DNA from: Rhizobium sp. BK313
GTDB taxonomy: Bacteria > Pseudomonadota > Alphaproteobacteria > Rhizobiales > Rhizobiaceae
NCBI RefSeq assembly: GCF_014193655.1
Contig: NZ_JACHZQ010000010.1
Span: 153,218-217,217, forward strand
Length of the DNA stretch: 64,000 nt
Direction: 5' to 3'
Shown here in pieces: positions 44,003 to 53,075 of the stretch (positions are counted from its first letter, which is position 1; the number at the start of each line of letters is the position of its first letter). The notes under the pieces were generated by a model. The model was given only the letters and a program-made list of their open reading frames with translations. It ran no database searches and was not told the DNA's origin. Position numbers and translations under genes: made by a program.

Positions 44003-45229
44003 ATGGGCAACATCATGGCTGAGACCGCAGAAGCGAAATCGAAGAATTATTTCGGGCTGAGGTCCATTATTGCTCGCCACGCTTCGTCTCTCTCAGCGCA
44101 GCTCCAAGCGCATCACGCCAATATTTTTCCGCCGCATGCACGCAAGGGTATTCGAACTTTCTCACCGTCCGAAACTGCGAAGCTCCTTGGCGTTGCCGAG
44201 GGTTATCTACGAACGGTAGCATCGGAAATGCCCGATTTCAATGTGGCCCAGGGCGCAGGCGGCCGAAGGATGTATTCGGTCACTGATATAGCGACCGTCC
44301 GACGACATCTCGACCAGGGCTCGAGGGCCAGCGGCCGTTACTTGCCCCACCGTCGTGATGGTGAGGATCTGCAGGTGGTTGCGGTTATGAATTTCAAGGG
44401 TGGATCAGGCAAGACGACAACATCGGCCCATCTCGCGCAGTATTTGGCCCTTCGCGGTTTTCGTGTCCTTGCTATTGACCTCGATCCTCAGGCTAGCCTC
44501 TCTGCGTTGTTTGGAAATCAGCCGGAAATTCATGTTGGTCCGAACGAAACGCTCTATGGCGCCATTCGCTATGATGAGGCACAGCGTCACATGAGCGAAG
44601 TTGTCCGGGCAACCTATATCCCCGATCTCCATCTCGTGCCGGGCAATCTCGAACTGATGGAATTCGAGCACGATACCCCGCGGGCGCTGATGAAGCGACA
44701 GGCTGGCGATACGCTTTTCTTCGCTCGTGTCCAGGCGGCTATCGCACAGGTCGAAGAGAATTACGACGTCGTCGTCATAGATTGCCCTCCCCAGCTTGGA
44801 TTTTTGACCCTATCGGCGCTGACTGCCGCAACGTCTGTTTTGATTACAGTCCATCCACAGATGCTGGACGTGATGTCGATGAACCAGTTCCTTGCGATGA
44901 CCAGCGATCTTCTCGACGAGATATCCGCCTCGGGCGCCGAAGACCGTCACAAGTGGATGCGGTACTTGATAACCCGTTTCGAGCCAACCGATGGCCCTCA
45001 GAACCAGATGGTCGCGTTCCTTCGGTCGATTTTCGCCGAGAACGTCATGATCAACCCGATGCTGAAGAGTACAGCAGTCTCGGATGCGGGCCTGACCAAC
45101 CAGACCCTTTTTGAAGTTGACCGCGGCCAGTTCACCCGGACAACTTATGATCGGGCACTCGAAGCCATGAACAACGTTAACGGTGAGATCGAAGCCTTAA
45201 TTAAGAAGGCATGGGATAGAGCAGCATGA
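44003..45229 (+). CDS. repA: RepA, ParA-type partition ATPase
   Basis: The 408-residue protein has an N-terminal HTH-like region (FSPSETAKLLGVAEGYLRTVASEM), the deviant Walker A VMNFKGGSGKTTTSAHLA, motif DLDPQASLSALFG and DVVVIDCPPQLGFLTLSAL. RepA drives segregation with RepB and represses the operon. The start MGNI at 44003 has AAGG five bases upstream; MAET at 44015 is an alternative. repB overlaps its stop by four bases. Confidence 0.96.
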   Translation: MGNIMAETAEAKSKNYFGLRSIIARHASSLSAQLQAHHANIFPPHARKGIRTFSPSETAKLLGVAEGYLRTVASEMPDFNVAQGAGGRRMYSVTDIATVRRHLDQGSRASGRYLPHRRDGEDLQVVAVMNFKGGSGKTTTSAHLAQYLALRGFRVLAIDLDPQASLSALFGNQPEIHVGPNETLYGAIRYDEAQRHMSEVVRATYIPDLHLVPGNLELMEFEHDTPRALMKRQAGDTLFFARVQAAIAQVEENYDVVVIDCPPQLGFLTLSALTAATSVLITVHPQMLDVMSMNQFLAMTSDLLDEISASGAEDRHKWMRYLITRFEPTDGPQNQMVAFLRSIFAENVMINPMLKSTAVSDAGLTNQTLFEVDRGQFTRTTYDRALEAMNNVNGEIEALIKKAWDRAA

Positions 45230-46221
45230 GCCGGAAGGACATATTCGCCCATCTGAAGCCGACCGCCAATCCTGTCGAGGGAGAGATGGCAGGAAACTTT
45301 GAGCGTCCCCTGCTCGGCAAGACGAAGCCGATGTCGGCCGTTACCAAATCACTCGGGGATCTTAACGACCGCAGTCGGCGAGCCGACGACATCGAGAAGC
45401 GGCTGGCCGAAGGCCAGGCCGTGGTCGAAATGGACGTCTCCGAGATCGATCCGTCATTCGTACAGGACCGCATGCCTGGCGATATCGAAAGCCTCGTCGC
45501 TTCGATCCGCGAACAAGGCCAGCAAGTGCCGATTTTGGTGCGCCCTCATCCCGAGCGGGTCGGCCGGTATCAGGTAGCTTTCGGCCACCGCCGGCTTCGT
45601 GCCGTTACCGAACTCGGGCGTCCCGTCAAGGTGATCGTCCGCGACCTCTCGGATGAGCAACTCGTCATCGCGCAGGGCCAAGAAAACAACGAGCGGCAAG
45701 ATCTCACCTACATCGAGAAAGCCCGCTTTGCCGACAAACTCAAGGCCCGTTTTTCTCGCGACACGATCATGGCGGCGCTATCGGTACAGAAAGGCGATCT
45801 TTCTTTGATGCTATCGGTCGTGGCCCGTGTTCCTGTTGAACTCATCGAGGCTATTGGCCCAGCGGCTGGCGTTGGACGCCGAAGCTGGGTCGATTTCGCA
45901 GATTATCTTGCGGTCGGCACCAACATGGACAAAGCGATCGAGATCAGTGGCTCCCCCGAGATACGGGCCCTCCCCTCCGACGAGCGCTTCAGGGTCATTC
46001 TGAAGGAGGTGAAGCCGCGATCGGAAGCCCAGCCTGCGGACGATTGGGCGACGCCGAATGGCCATCGTCTTGGTCAGATCAAAGCGGGTAAGAACAAGGT
46101 GGATATTTCCATCGATCGAAAAGCAACGCCGGAGTTCGCAACATTCGTTCTGGAACGTCTTCCGGAGCTGTTCGACGAATTTCGCTCGAAACAATCGGAT
46201 CAACGGAAAAACGGAGAATAG
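45226..46221 (+). CDS. repB: RepB, ParB-type centromere-binding protein
   Basis: The 331-residue protein contains the ParB N-domain (DIESLVASIREQGQQVPILVRPHPE; VAFGHRRLRAVTELG; IAQGQENNERQDLTYIEKARFA) and the HTH region MAALSVQKGDLSLMLSVVARVP. It binds parS; two candidate parS palindromes lie just after repC. It is coupled to repA by an ATGA overlap. Confidence 0.96.
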   Translation: MSRKDIFAHLKPTANPVEGEMAGNFERPLLGKTKPMSAVTKSLGDLNDRSRRADDIEKRLAEGQAVVEMDVSEIDPSFVQDRMPGDIESLVASIREQGQQVPILVRPHPERVGRYQVAFGHRRLRAVTELGRPVKVIVRDLSDEQLVIAQGQENNERQDLTYIEKARFADKLKARFSRDTIMAALSVQKGDLSLMLSVVARVPVELIEAIGPAAGVGRRSWVDFADYLAVGTNMDKAIEISGSPEIRALPSDERFRVILKEVKPRSEAQPADDWATPNGHRLGQIKAGKNKVDISIDRKATPEFATFVLERLPELFDEFRSKQSDQRKNGE

Positions 46222-46225
46222 ATAG

Positions 46226-46282
46226 CAAAAAGAAAAGGCCCCAAAACGTCGCCGTTCCGGAAGCCTCATCTCTCTTGTAGCA
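46226..46282 (-). ncRNA. Countertranscribed antisense RNA (ctRNA, incompatibility RNA) of repABC
   Basis: On the minus strand between repB and repC there is a promoter-like TTGACG (46312-46317) and GATTCT (46289-46294) with a 17-bp spacer. About 20-55 nt further on a hairpin (46237-46265), GGCUUC.GGAACG pairing with CGUUUU.GGGGCC around GCGA, is followed by UUUUCUUUUU. This gives a transcript of about 57 nt antisense to the repC leader, as in other repABC plasmids, which limits RepC synthesis. Confidence 0.8.
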
Positions 46283-46376
46283 AAGCAGAGAATCGCACTT
46301 CCAGAAACCATCGTCAAGAGTCTTTGGCATCGTTTTGGTGAGCACTTTCCTTTTGCCTTTCGAAAGGTGAGAGAAA

Positions 46377-47591
46377 ATGCAAACGGGAAGTGTAACGACG
46401 CCATTTGGGCGGCGGGCGATGACGCTTGCGCTTGTCCGTCGCCAGCAGGCGTCGACAGATATCAAGGCAGGTAAGACCGCAGATAAGTGGAAAATATTCC
46501 GCGACGCTTCTGAGGCGAGGGAGTACCTTGGCCTGCAGGATCGGAGCCTGGCGGTTCTTGACGCCCTTCTGAGCTTTTATCCGGAGAACGAACTCCGCCA
46601 GGATGCGCAGCTGGTGGTCTTCCCATCAAATATACAACTCATGCTTCGAGCTCATGGAATGGCCGGCGCGACGCTGCGGCGCCATTTGGCGATTCTGGTG
46701 GACGCCGGTTTGATCGTCCGGAGAGACAGCGCTAACGGCAAAAGATATGCTCGAAAGGATGGCTCGGGCGTGATCGAAAGTGCCTACGGGTTTGATCTGT
46801 CGCCGCTTCTGGCACGTTCGGAAGAATTGGCGACGACCGCCCAGGATGTCGTGGCGGCGCGTACGGCCTACCGAAAAACTAAGGAAGCGCTGACGATCTG
46901 CCGACGTGATGTGCGCAAGCTGATTTCAGCGGCGCTTGAGGAGGGCGCGGTTGGCGATTGGGAGGCCGTGGAGGCGGTTTACGTGGCGCTAGTCGGGCGG
47001 ATCCCTCGGTCGCCTACCGCCACCGAAGCGACCGGCATCCTCGAAGAGATGGAACTGTTGCGTGAGGAAGTACTCAATCGATTGGAAATTCAAGGGAAAA
47101 CAGAAAATATCAGCAGCAATGCTGCTCATGCTGAGCAGCACATACAGAATTCAAAACCCGAATCCACACCTGAACTTGAACCATGCTCCGAAAAAGAGCA
47201 GGAGGCGAAGTCCGGTAATAGGCCACAGCCTCTGGTCTCGCCGCTAAAGGCCTTGCCCTTAGGACTTATGCTGAAAGCTTGCCCTCAGATTGTGGACTAC
47301 GGGCCCGGCGGGTCGATCGATAGTTGGCGCGATCTGATGTCCGCAGCGGTGGTGGTGCGCTCAATGCTTGGCGTAAGTGCTTCCGCCTACCAGGACGCCT
47401 GTGAGGCCATGGGTCAGGAAAATGCGGCAATCGCGATGGCTTGCATCCTCGAAAGGGTGAATTTTATCAACTCTGCCGGAGGCTATCTTCGTGACCTGAC
47501 CAGACGTACAGAGCGAAGCGAATTCTCAGTCTGGCCGATGGTCATGGCCCTGCTGAAAGCGAACTCTGGCAAAAGCATCGGAACCGGATGA
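46377..47591 (+). CDS. repC: RepC, replication initiator
   Basis: The 404-residue protein begins MQTGSVTTPFGRRAMTLALVRRQ and includes a winged-helix-like region (LVVFPSNIQLMLRAHGMAGATLRRHLAILVDAGLIVRRDSANGKRYARKD) typical of RepC, and a C-terminal domain ending SEFSVWPMVMALL. RepC initiates replication from an origin inside its own coding sequence. A stretch of lower GC content near 47090-47180 (AAAATATCAGCAGCAATGCTGC) is a candidate for the origin. AAAGGTGAG precedes the ATG. Confidence 0.95.
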   Translation: MQTGSVTTPFGRRAMTLALVRRQQASTDIKAGKTADKWKIFRDASEAREYLGLQDRSLAVLDALLSFYPENELRQDAQLVVFPSNIQLMLRAHGMAGATLRRHLAILVDAGLIVRRDSANGKRYARKDGSGVIESAYGFDLSPLLARSEELATTAQDVVAARTAYRKTKEALTICRRDVRKLISAALEEGAVGDWEAVEAVYVALVGRIPRSPTATEATGILEEMELLREEVLNRLEIQGKTENISSNAAHAEQHIQNSKPESTPELEPCSEKEQEAKSGNRPQPLVSPLKALPLGLMLKACPQIVDYGPGGSIDSWRDLMSAAVVVRSMLGVSASAYQDACEAMGQENAAIAMACILERVNFINSAGGYLRDLTRRTERSEFSVWPMVMALLKANSGKSIGTG

Positions 47592-47594
47592 AAA

Positions 47595-47610
47595 GTTTGC
47601 CGCGGCAAAC
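47595..47610. other. parS: parS centromere palindrome, copy 1
   Basis: GTTTGCCGCGGCAAAC is a perfect 16-bp palindrome that fits the repABC parS pattern GTTNNNNGCNNNNAAC. It begins four bases after the repC stop codon, and the flanks AAA/TTTTT extend the symmetry. Confidence 0.9.
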
Positions 47611-47659
47611 TTTTTGTTTTGATCGCCGGTTGGACTGAAGGGGATCTCGGTTTTGGGAT

Positions 47660-47675
47660 GTTTGCCGCGGCAAAC
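47660..47675. other. parS: parS centromere palindrome, copy 2
   Basis: An identical GTTTGCCGCGGCAAAC lies 65 bp downstream of copy 1. Paired sites should allow cooperative RepB loading. Confidence 0.9.
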
Positions 47676-48012
47676 TTTTCGATCTCTTATCGTCGCAGAA
47701 GGAAATTGACCGATCATCGGCTGCGGTCCGTTCCGCTCTGGTCTCGTCGCTTGGCAGGTAATCGTGACAATGGGACCGTTACGGTATTGGGCAACGTGCG
47801 GATGGTAGAGGCAGATTTCCGTGGCTCAATGCACCTAGTAGAGGATAAGCAACCGTTTTCTTTGAAATTGCAGGCCAACTGCCAAAATGCCTGACGATTG
47901 TGCACGCCGCCATCGACTCTCAGTCTAAATGGAAACGACTTGGGGCTGTTCTCAAAATTTAGCGCCCGTTACCAATTTCACTGATCAGGCGATATCCGAA
48001 AGGCGAAAGACC
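47676..48012. other. Intergenic region after parS
   Basis: About 340 bp without a supported gene, between parS and the convergent FinO/ProQ-like gene. No clear terminator was recognised. Confidence 0.5.
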
Positions 48013-48480
48013 CTATGCCTGGCCGGCCCGCGAAAGCAGACCGGCGCGGATTTGCGCGGTCTTTGACATAGGCGGGGGTGGGTCCGGTTGCCTGCGCGGT
48101 TCCTGCGTGGTTTGAGTGGGTTGCGTCAAACGGGCAAAATGTTGCTGTGCAGCAGATCGATCGTCGGGCGAAAGTGGCTCGACGGGTTTGCCGTCAATGC
48201 CATGGCGCATCGAATCAGCTTGAGAGCAAGCGAGATAGTAGCGCTTGGAGTGTGCGAAAGCGCCCGTTGCGCGGCGCAGGGCGGTCACCTTCGCGCCTGG
48301 CCGCAATAGTGCGCGAAGCTCGTTCCAGAGTCCGAGCGCGAATGGAAGGATTGGATCCCCAGGGGACGCGGGAAGCACGGCGACCGGACGGACCAGTAGC
48401 ACATTGATCGCCTCCGCCTTTCGAACGTCAAGTTCTGTTGACGCGATCGGTCCGCGGCCCGCGCTCCAAGGGCTTTCCAT
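48013..48480 (-). CDS. FinO/ProQ-domain RNA chaperone-like protein
   Basis: The 155-residue protein resembles the ProQ/FinO fold: FALGLWNELRALLRPGAKVTALRRATGAFAHSKRYYLACSQADSMRHGIDGKPVEPLSPDDRSAAQQHFARL, with the conserved basic surface and the D.G.PV.....D motif. A short C-terminal Pro/Gln-rich tail follows. FinO-family proteins stabilise antisense RNAs and promote their pairing. It lies downstream of repC on the opposite strand, so an effect on the repABC ctRNA or on transfer mRNAs is plausible but unproven. Confidence 0.75.
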   Translation of the reverse strand: MESPWSAGRGPIASTELDVRKAEAINVLLVRPVAVLPASPGDPILPFALGLWNELRALLRPGAKVTALRRATGAFAHSKRYYLACSQADSMRHGIDGKPVEPLSPDDRSAAQQHFARLTQPTQTTQEPRRQPDPPPPMSKTAQIRAGLLSRAGQA

Positions 48481-48975
48481 GAATTATCTCCTCGCAGGCT
48501 GGTTGTCAGCGAACCCTGAGATGACAGCAGAGTTATACAGAAATATGGCAGGAAACCGGTTTGTGGAAGTCCCGCCCTGCTGCGGCTTTGCAACACCCGA
48601 GCTGATGGTGCTGCTCAGGTCGAACGGTGCGGTGATGCAGAGGGCGTCGTGATCATCTTCGCCGAAGGCATCATCGCGTCGGGTGCGCAGACGCGCTTCG
48701 AGGTTCTTGACCAGCCAAGGCTACCGAACAGCGCGTCAGGCGCAAACGCTGGTCTGATGCTGGACAAATTTGCGGACCAAAAAAGCGCGCATCTATTCAT
48801 TTCGATGCATAGATGCGCTTAGCACCGCCGCCGGACTACTGCCGGCATGGTCATTTACGAGGGGCATGCTTCGGCGACGGGCCCAATGGGTGTAGTTCTG
48901 TGGAGGACACCAAAATGGAATGGGATCAAAATTGCCATTCATGAAGCTGACGGGAAGGTAACGGTGCGACTGGAT
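48481..48975. other. Intergenic region with a hairpin; no convincing gene
   Basis: About 495 bp. It includes a perfect 10-bp inverted repeat GCGCATCTAT/ATAGATGCGC at 48787-48818 with a 12-base loop. Short frames on both strands (for example 48657-48830 +) have no recognised family. Confidence 0.5.
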
Positions 48976-49857
48976 TCATTCCAATTTCGTCCCCTCTACC
49001 TGCGCTTGGAGGGTAGCACCAAGGTTCGTCGCGTGGCATTGTTCGTAGAATTTAACCAGATGATCCGGCATATCGTCCGGAATCGGCACGAAATCTTGAA
49101 GCCGACAACCGCTTTTTTCGCTTAGCACCGGGTCTGCGAGCTGCGTTTCGCTCAAAGCAGCGACGCGACTGGCAAGACCTTCGAAGTAGGATAAATTCTT
49201 GCCCACCATTGAAGGAGAGAACGTCCTACCATGGGCGGGAATGACGAACTCGGCATTGAGGTCATGGATGCGCCTGAGTGAAGCGTAGAGCATGCGAAGA
49301 TCATCTGAATTTCTGCTCCAGACCTCAGGAATTGGATACTCTACCGCGTCAACGGCTAAGCACACGCGGACTTCGGGGATCCATACAGCAATGTGGTCGG
49401 GGGTGTGTCCTGGTGTATGAATAAGCTCTAGCGTGAGATCGCCACCATGGATGGACATTGAGCCTGCGAAGGTGATGTCCGGACCAACAAGCTCGACATT
49501 CTGAAATCGGGCGTCCTCCTTTGCCTTGTCTCTTAGGACCTGAAGGGCGGATGGATCATGCAGGCGTTCGAGCGCGGCGGCATGCGCAACAATAGAAGCT
49601 TTGCCCGCGATAGCGGCGTTGCCCCAGAAATGATCCCAGTCCATATGTGAGTTGACGACGACCAGGGGACGTTTCCCGGTCTTTTTCTCAAGCAGATCCA
49701 GCGCTGATTGGCAAAGCTCAGGTGTGCCAAGTGTATCGATCAGGACGTTAAACCGTTCGGTGCGCACAAATACGCCGTCAACTTCGTCTCCCGCCCTGAC
49801 AATTACAATTCGATCATCAAGCCCAGGATAGGTGCATAGTTCGACGGATATACTCAT
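48976..49857 (-). CDS. Metallo-beta-lactamase-fold hydrolase
   Basis: The 293-residue protein has the MBL fold with the metal motif VVNSHMDWDHFWGN. Where the canonical motif is HxHxDH, the second His is Asp73 (H71-x-D73-x-D75-H76). Further ligand motifs are HTPGHTPDH, LAVDAV and VIPAHGRTF. Many such proteins act as hydrolases of lactones, thioesters or small esters; an acyl-homoserine lactonase role is tempting on a quorum-sensing plasmid, but the HxHxDH change argues for caution. The start at 49857 has GAGGAGGGG upstream. The gene downstream of the integrase on the same strand, 43 bp away, may share its transcript. Confidence 0.85.
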   Translation of the reverse strand: MSISVELCTYPGLDDRIVIVRAGDEVDGVFVRTERFNVLIDTLGTPELCQSALDLLEKKTGKRPLVVVNSHMDWDHFWGNAAIAGKASIVAHAAALERLHDPSALQVLRDKAKEDARFQNVELVGPDITFAGSMSIHGGDLTLELIHTPGHTPDHIAVWIPEVRVCLAVDAVEYPIPEVWSRNSDDLRMLYASLRRIHDLNAEFVIPAHGRTFSPSMVGKNLSYFEGLASRVAALSETQLADPVLSEKSGCRLQDFVPIPDDMPDHLVKFYEQCHATNLGATLQAQVEGTKLE

Positions 49858-49900
49858 GCGAGGCCCCCTCCTCATTGAACCCGGCTTTTTCATTAGGGTA

Positions 49901-51073
49901 TCAGACGAGGAGCCGCGCTGCTCGTCCGTATTTTCGCTCAGCGTTGTTGTAGTAGCTAGCGGCCTGCGTCACCGACTTGTGCTGCGACTGCTGCATGGCT
50001 TCAGGCAAGGGAATGCCACGGTTGGCAGCCTCTGTTAGATAACCAGAGCGTAAGCCATGTGCCGAGAACATCATCGGATCAAGTCCGGCCTGTTTGATGC
50101 GTGCCTTTAGGATCAGATTGACCGACTGCGGCGTCAGCGCACGTCGATCGATATTGCCCCATTGATCAATACGCCGGAACACCGGTCCGGTGTCGATCTT
50201 GGCCTCCGTCAGCCATTGCTTCAATGCGGTCACCGGCCGGCCGATCAGTACCACCTGTTGGTCGTCATCGGCTGTCGTCGTCTTGGTCCGGCCAAGATGG
50301 ATGATCAGACAGGGGAGGGGAGGGGAATTCGCGTCGGTTGGGTCGGCGCGCACCGGTTCTTCATCGGCGAGGTCCTCAACCCGCATTGCCGCCATTTCCG
50401 ATCGCCGTCGGCCGCCCGAGGCGAAAGCGACCAGTAGCAGCGCTCGATCGCGGTGATCGACCAGCCGGTCGCCGGCGCAGACGGCCAGCAGTTTCGCGAG
50501 GATATCACCGGTCACCGCGCGGCTGCTCTTGCGCTGTCGAGGCCGTTTACTGGCTTTCACTGCGAGCCGTAAGGCGGTCTTCACGGAAGGCGCGCCAAAC
50601 GCGCCGGTGAGGCCGCGCCAGCGCGTCAGGATCGACCAGGAGGTAAGGCGCCGACGCACTGTGTCCGGCGCATGCGGACCATCGGCTCGCAGCAGTCCGT
50701 CGGCCCGCAATCCCGCCTCGACCTCGGCCGGGATGCCGTGGCTCGGATCCTCGGCGCGCTCGGCCGGATCCCAGAGATGGTGGGCAACAAATTTGAGTAG
50801 CAGGCTTTCGGGCGCCGGCCAGGGCAGGGCAGCGCCGGTGGCGAACTGGCACCAGGCCTCGAGATAGCCGAGGTCGGAGGCGAGCGCCCTGAGCGTGTTA
50901 TCGCCCATGCCTTGCTGCGCCAGATGCTTGAGCGTGGCGACGTCGTCGTCGGTTAACAGCGTTGCCAGCTGATCACGGCGATCGAAGGGCAGGATGGCGT
51001 CAAGCGCGTCAAGCTCCTCGGCGCGACGCAGCACCGGATCGGCGGGGGAGGGCAGGGCTTTGGGCTTCGGCAT
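49901..51073 (-). CDS. Tyrosine recombinase (site-specific integrase)
   Basis: The 390-residue protein has an N-terminal SAM-like core-binding domain (TLRALASDLGYLEAWCQFATG) and the catalytic residues of tyrosine recombinases: Arg in ASGGRRRSEMAAM, HGLRSGYLTEAA (His-x-x-Arg), His in QQSQHKSVTQAA and Tyr in SYYNNAERKYG. It may resolve plasmid dimers or integrate the element. No attachment site was recognised next to it. The gene is in the right position to be a plasmid maintenance function, and its sequence is intact. Confidence 0.92.
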   Translation of the reverse strand: MPKPKALPSPADPVLRRAEELDALDAILPFDRRDQLATLLTDDDVATLKHLAQQGMGDNTLRALASDLGYLEAWCQFATGAALPWPAPESLLLKFVAHHLWDPAERAEDPSHGIPAEVEAGLRADGLLRADGPHAPDTVRRRLTSWSILTRWRGLTGAFGAPSVKTALRLAVKASKRPRQRKSSRAVTGDILAKLLAVCAGDRLVDHRDRALLLVAFASGGRRRSEMAAMRVEDLADEEPVRADPTDANSPPLPCLIIHLGRTKTTTADDDQQVVLIGRPVTALKQWLTEAKIDTGPVFRRIDQWGNIDRRALTPQSVNLILKARIKQAGLDPMMFSAHGLRSGYLTEAANRGIPLPEAMQQSQHKSVTQAASYYNNAERKYGRAARLLV

Positions 51074-51213
51074 GACGGTGTCGGGCGCTGTGATTTGGCT
51101 TTTCCTATTTGACGAGACTCACCCTCATTGCCTGCAATCCTAACCTGATTTGGTCGATAACGGCGATAGAACTGCGCGAGAAACACTCAGAGTATGCGGA
51201 TTTCCCACCGGCG

Positions 51214-52452
51214 TCAGTAAAGCAATCGCGCCCGGATCGTTCCCGGAATCTGGCGAAGCGCATCAAGTATGTCATCCGCTGTCTCACCAACGCCCTCGGC
51301 TTCAATGACCACGTAGCCCGTTTCTCCATATGTCTGCAGGAACTCACCGACGATATTAAGTCCACGCGACGAAAAAATCGTATTCAGACTGTTTAGGATG
51401 CCAGGGCGATTTTCATGAACATGGATGAAACGCGTGCCGTTTGGACGTTGCGGCAGTTGGACCTGGGGAAAATTGACCGCGCCCAGCGTCGAGCCGACGT
51501 CAGAATATTCGACAAGCTTCCTGGAGACTTCCCCTCCGATGCGCTCCTGGGCTTCTTCGGTCGACCCGCCAATATGCGGCGTCAGAATTACATTATCCAA
51601 ACCCTGCAGCGGCGTTTCGAAACGCTCTTTATTTGATGCCGGTTCTTTCGGGAACACGTCCACAGCCGCGCCTGCGAGATGTCCTTCTTTCAGAACCTTC
51701 GCAAGCGCTACAAGATCCACCACGGTTCCGCGGGAATTATTGATGAAAAGGGCTCCCTTCTTCATGCTGCGCAGTTCGGTCTCCGTTATCATGTTTTGCG
51801 TCGAACTGGTTTCGGGAACATGCATCGTCACGAAATCCGAGATTTCGAGAAGCTCGCCGAGCGTAGCCATCGATTCTGAATTGCCGTGACGAAGCTTGTC
51901 TGAAGGATCAAAATATCGCACCTTCATACCCATGCTTTCCGCAAGAACGCTAAGCTGTGAACCGATGTTGCCGTAGCCGACGATGCCCAGCGTTTTTCCG
52001 CGCGCCTCACGACTGCCTACGGCAGATTTATCCCATCCGCCCTCATGAGCTGAAGCCGAACGCGGGAAAATCCGCCGAGTCAGCATTATGATCTCACCGA
52101 TCACAAGCTCAGCGACCGAGCGGGTGTTCGAATAGGGAGCGTTGAATACGGGGATCCCGCGTCGGCGGGCCGCATCCAGGTCGACCTGATTTGTCCCCAC
52201 AGAAAAGCAGCCGACCGCCATGAGCTTTTTGGCGGAGCTGAAAATTTCCTCTGTCAGATGGGTGCGTGAACGAATTCCGACTATATGCGCCTCGGCTATG
52301 AGGCTTTTGAGCTCCTTGTCATCCAGAGCTTTCGGCAGATGAGTGAGATTGACGTAGCCGGATGACGAAAAGTGGTCCACAGCGCTCTGGCTAATGCCTT
52401 CAAGCAGCAGTACGGAAATCCGATGGCGCGGAAGAGAAAGCTGTCGGGTCAT
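51214..52452 (-). CDS. serA: D-3-phosphoglycerate dehydrogenase-like protein with ACT domain
   Basis: The 412-residue protein has the NAD-binding motif LGIVGYGNIGSQLSVLAE, the catalytic Arg in INNSRGTVVD, Glu in DVFPKEP and His in LTPHIGGSTEEAQERIG, plus a C-terminal ACT domain (RFIHVHENRPGILNSLNTIFSSRGLNI). It oxidises 3-phosphoglycerate or a similar 2-hydroxyacid; the ACT domain suggests serine feedback. SerA is normally chromosomal, so this is probably an extra copy. The start MTRQLSLPRHR is chosen because it fits the family; the frame stays open 88 codons further upstream (to 52716). Confidence 0.9.
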   Translation of the reverse strand: MTRQLSLPRHRISVLLLEGISQSAVDHFSSSGYVNLTHLPKALDDKELKSLIAEAHIVGIRSRTHLTEEIFSSAKKLMAVGCFSVGTNQVDLDAARRRGIPVFNAPYSNTRSVAELVIGEIIMLTRRIFPRSASAHEGGWDKSAVGSREARGKTLGIVGYGNIGSQLSVLAESMGMKVRYFDPSDKLRHGNSESMATLGELLEISDFVTMHVPETSSTQNMITETELRSMKKGALFINNSRGTVVDLVALAKVLKEGHLAGAAVDVFPKEPASNKERFETPLQGLDNVILTPHIGGSTEEAQERIGGEVSRKLVEYSDVGSTLGAVNFPQVQLPQRPNGTRFIHVHENRPGILNSLNTIFSSRGLNIVGEFLQTYGETGYVVIEAEGVGETADDILDALRQIPGTIRARLLY

Positions 52453-53075
52453 TGAATTGCTTTCGATTGTCGAATTCGATTGGGCCGAGCTCGCTTGCCG
52501 GCCACAAAGGCCCACAGAGATGGCAACATGGTTTAGCGACCATCGAGTGGACGGCGCAAGAACAAACTCCACTCCGCGGGCGAAGCCAAGCGCCGCTTTG
52601 TTGAGTTGGCGCGCGCGCGCAGCGTCATGCGGCCACGCCTCGCTCCAAGTGACCGAAGGCCGCCCGTCCACGGCGGAAGAGCACAAGATATCGGCGAATC
52701 CTGATCCAAATCGCATTCCGGAGCATAGGGTTTGGCACTGACTTTAGCGGTTCTGCGACTCCAAATCCATCACTATCGATACGTGATCCTTATCGATAGC
52801 GAAGTATCGTTCTCAAAGTCGTTATCAGTGACGGAAGTTAGAGATATATTTGCTTCCGATAGGAAAAGGAACAACGTTAATTCATATGGTTAACGCGATG
52901 GAAATTGGGAAGTTCACGGATGGATTTTGGATGCTGCGGCGATTGCGGGCGCGCCGTCGCACGCGCGGGTCGACGGGAAGATCGCCGATCGCGGCGGTGG
53001 ATCGTAGGTGTGGCGTATCGTGGTGATGATGAATTGCCGAACGCTGAAATCGCTGCACCCAAGCGACAATCGACA
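52453..53075. other. Intergenic region upstream of serA with TATCGATA repeats
   Basis: About 620 bp. The first 260 bp continue the serA frame without a stop but without recognised homology. From 52740 the sequence is AT-rich. No separate gene is supported. Confidence 0.5.
52774..52798. promoter_or_regulatory. Paired TATCGATA palindromes
   Basis: TATCGATA occurs at 52774-52781 and 52791-52798, 17 bp apart. The spacing puts them on roughly opposite sides of the helix or 1.6 turns apart. They lie in the AT-rich part of the gap and could be an operator for serA. Confidence 0.4.

Noticed and set aside
52453..52716. 88-codon N-terminal extension of SerA
   Set aside because: The extra residues resemble no NAD-dehydrogenase N-terminus and family length begins at 52452. 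It is kept only as an oddity.
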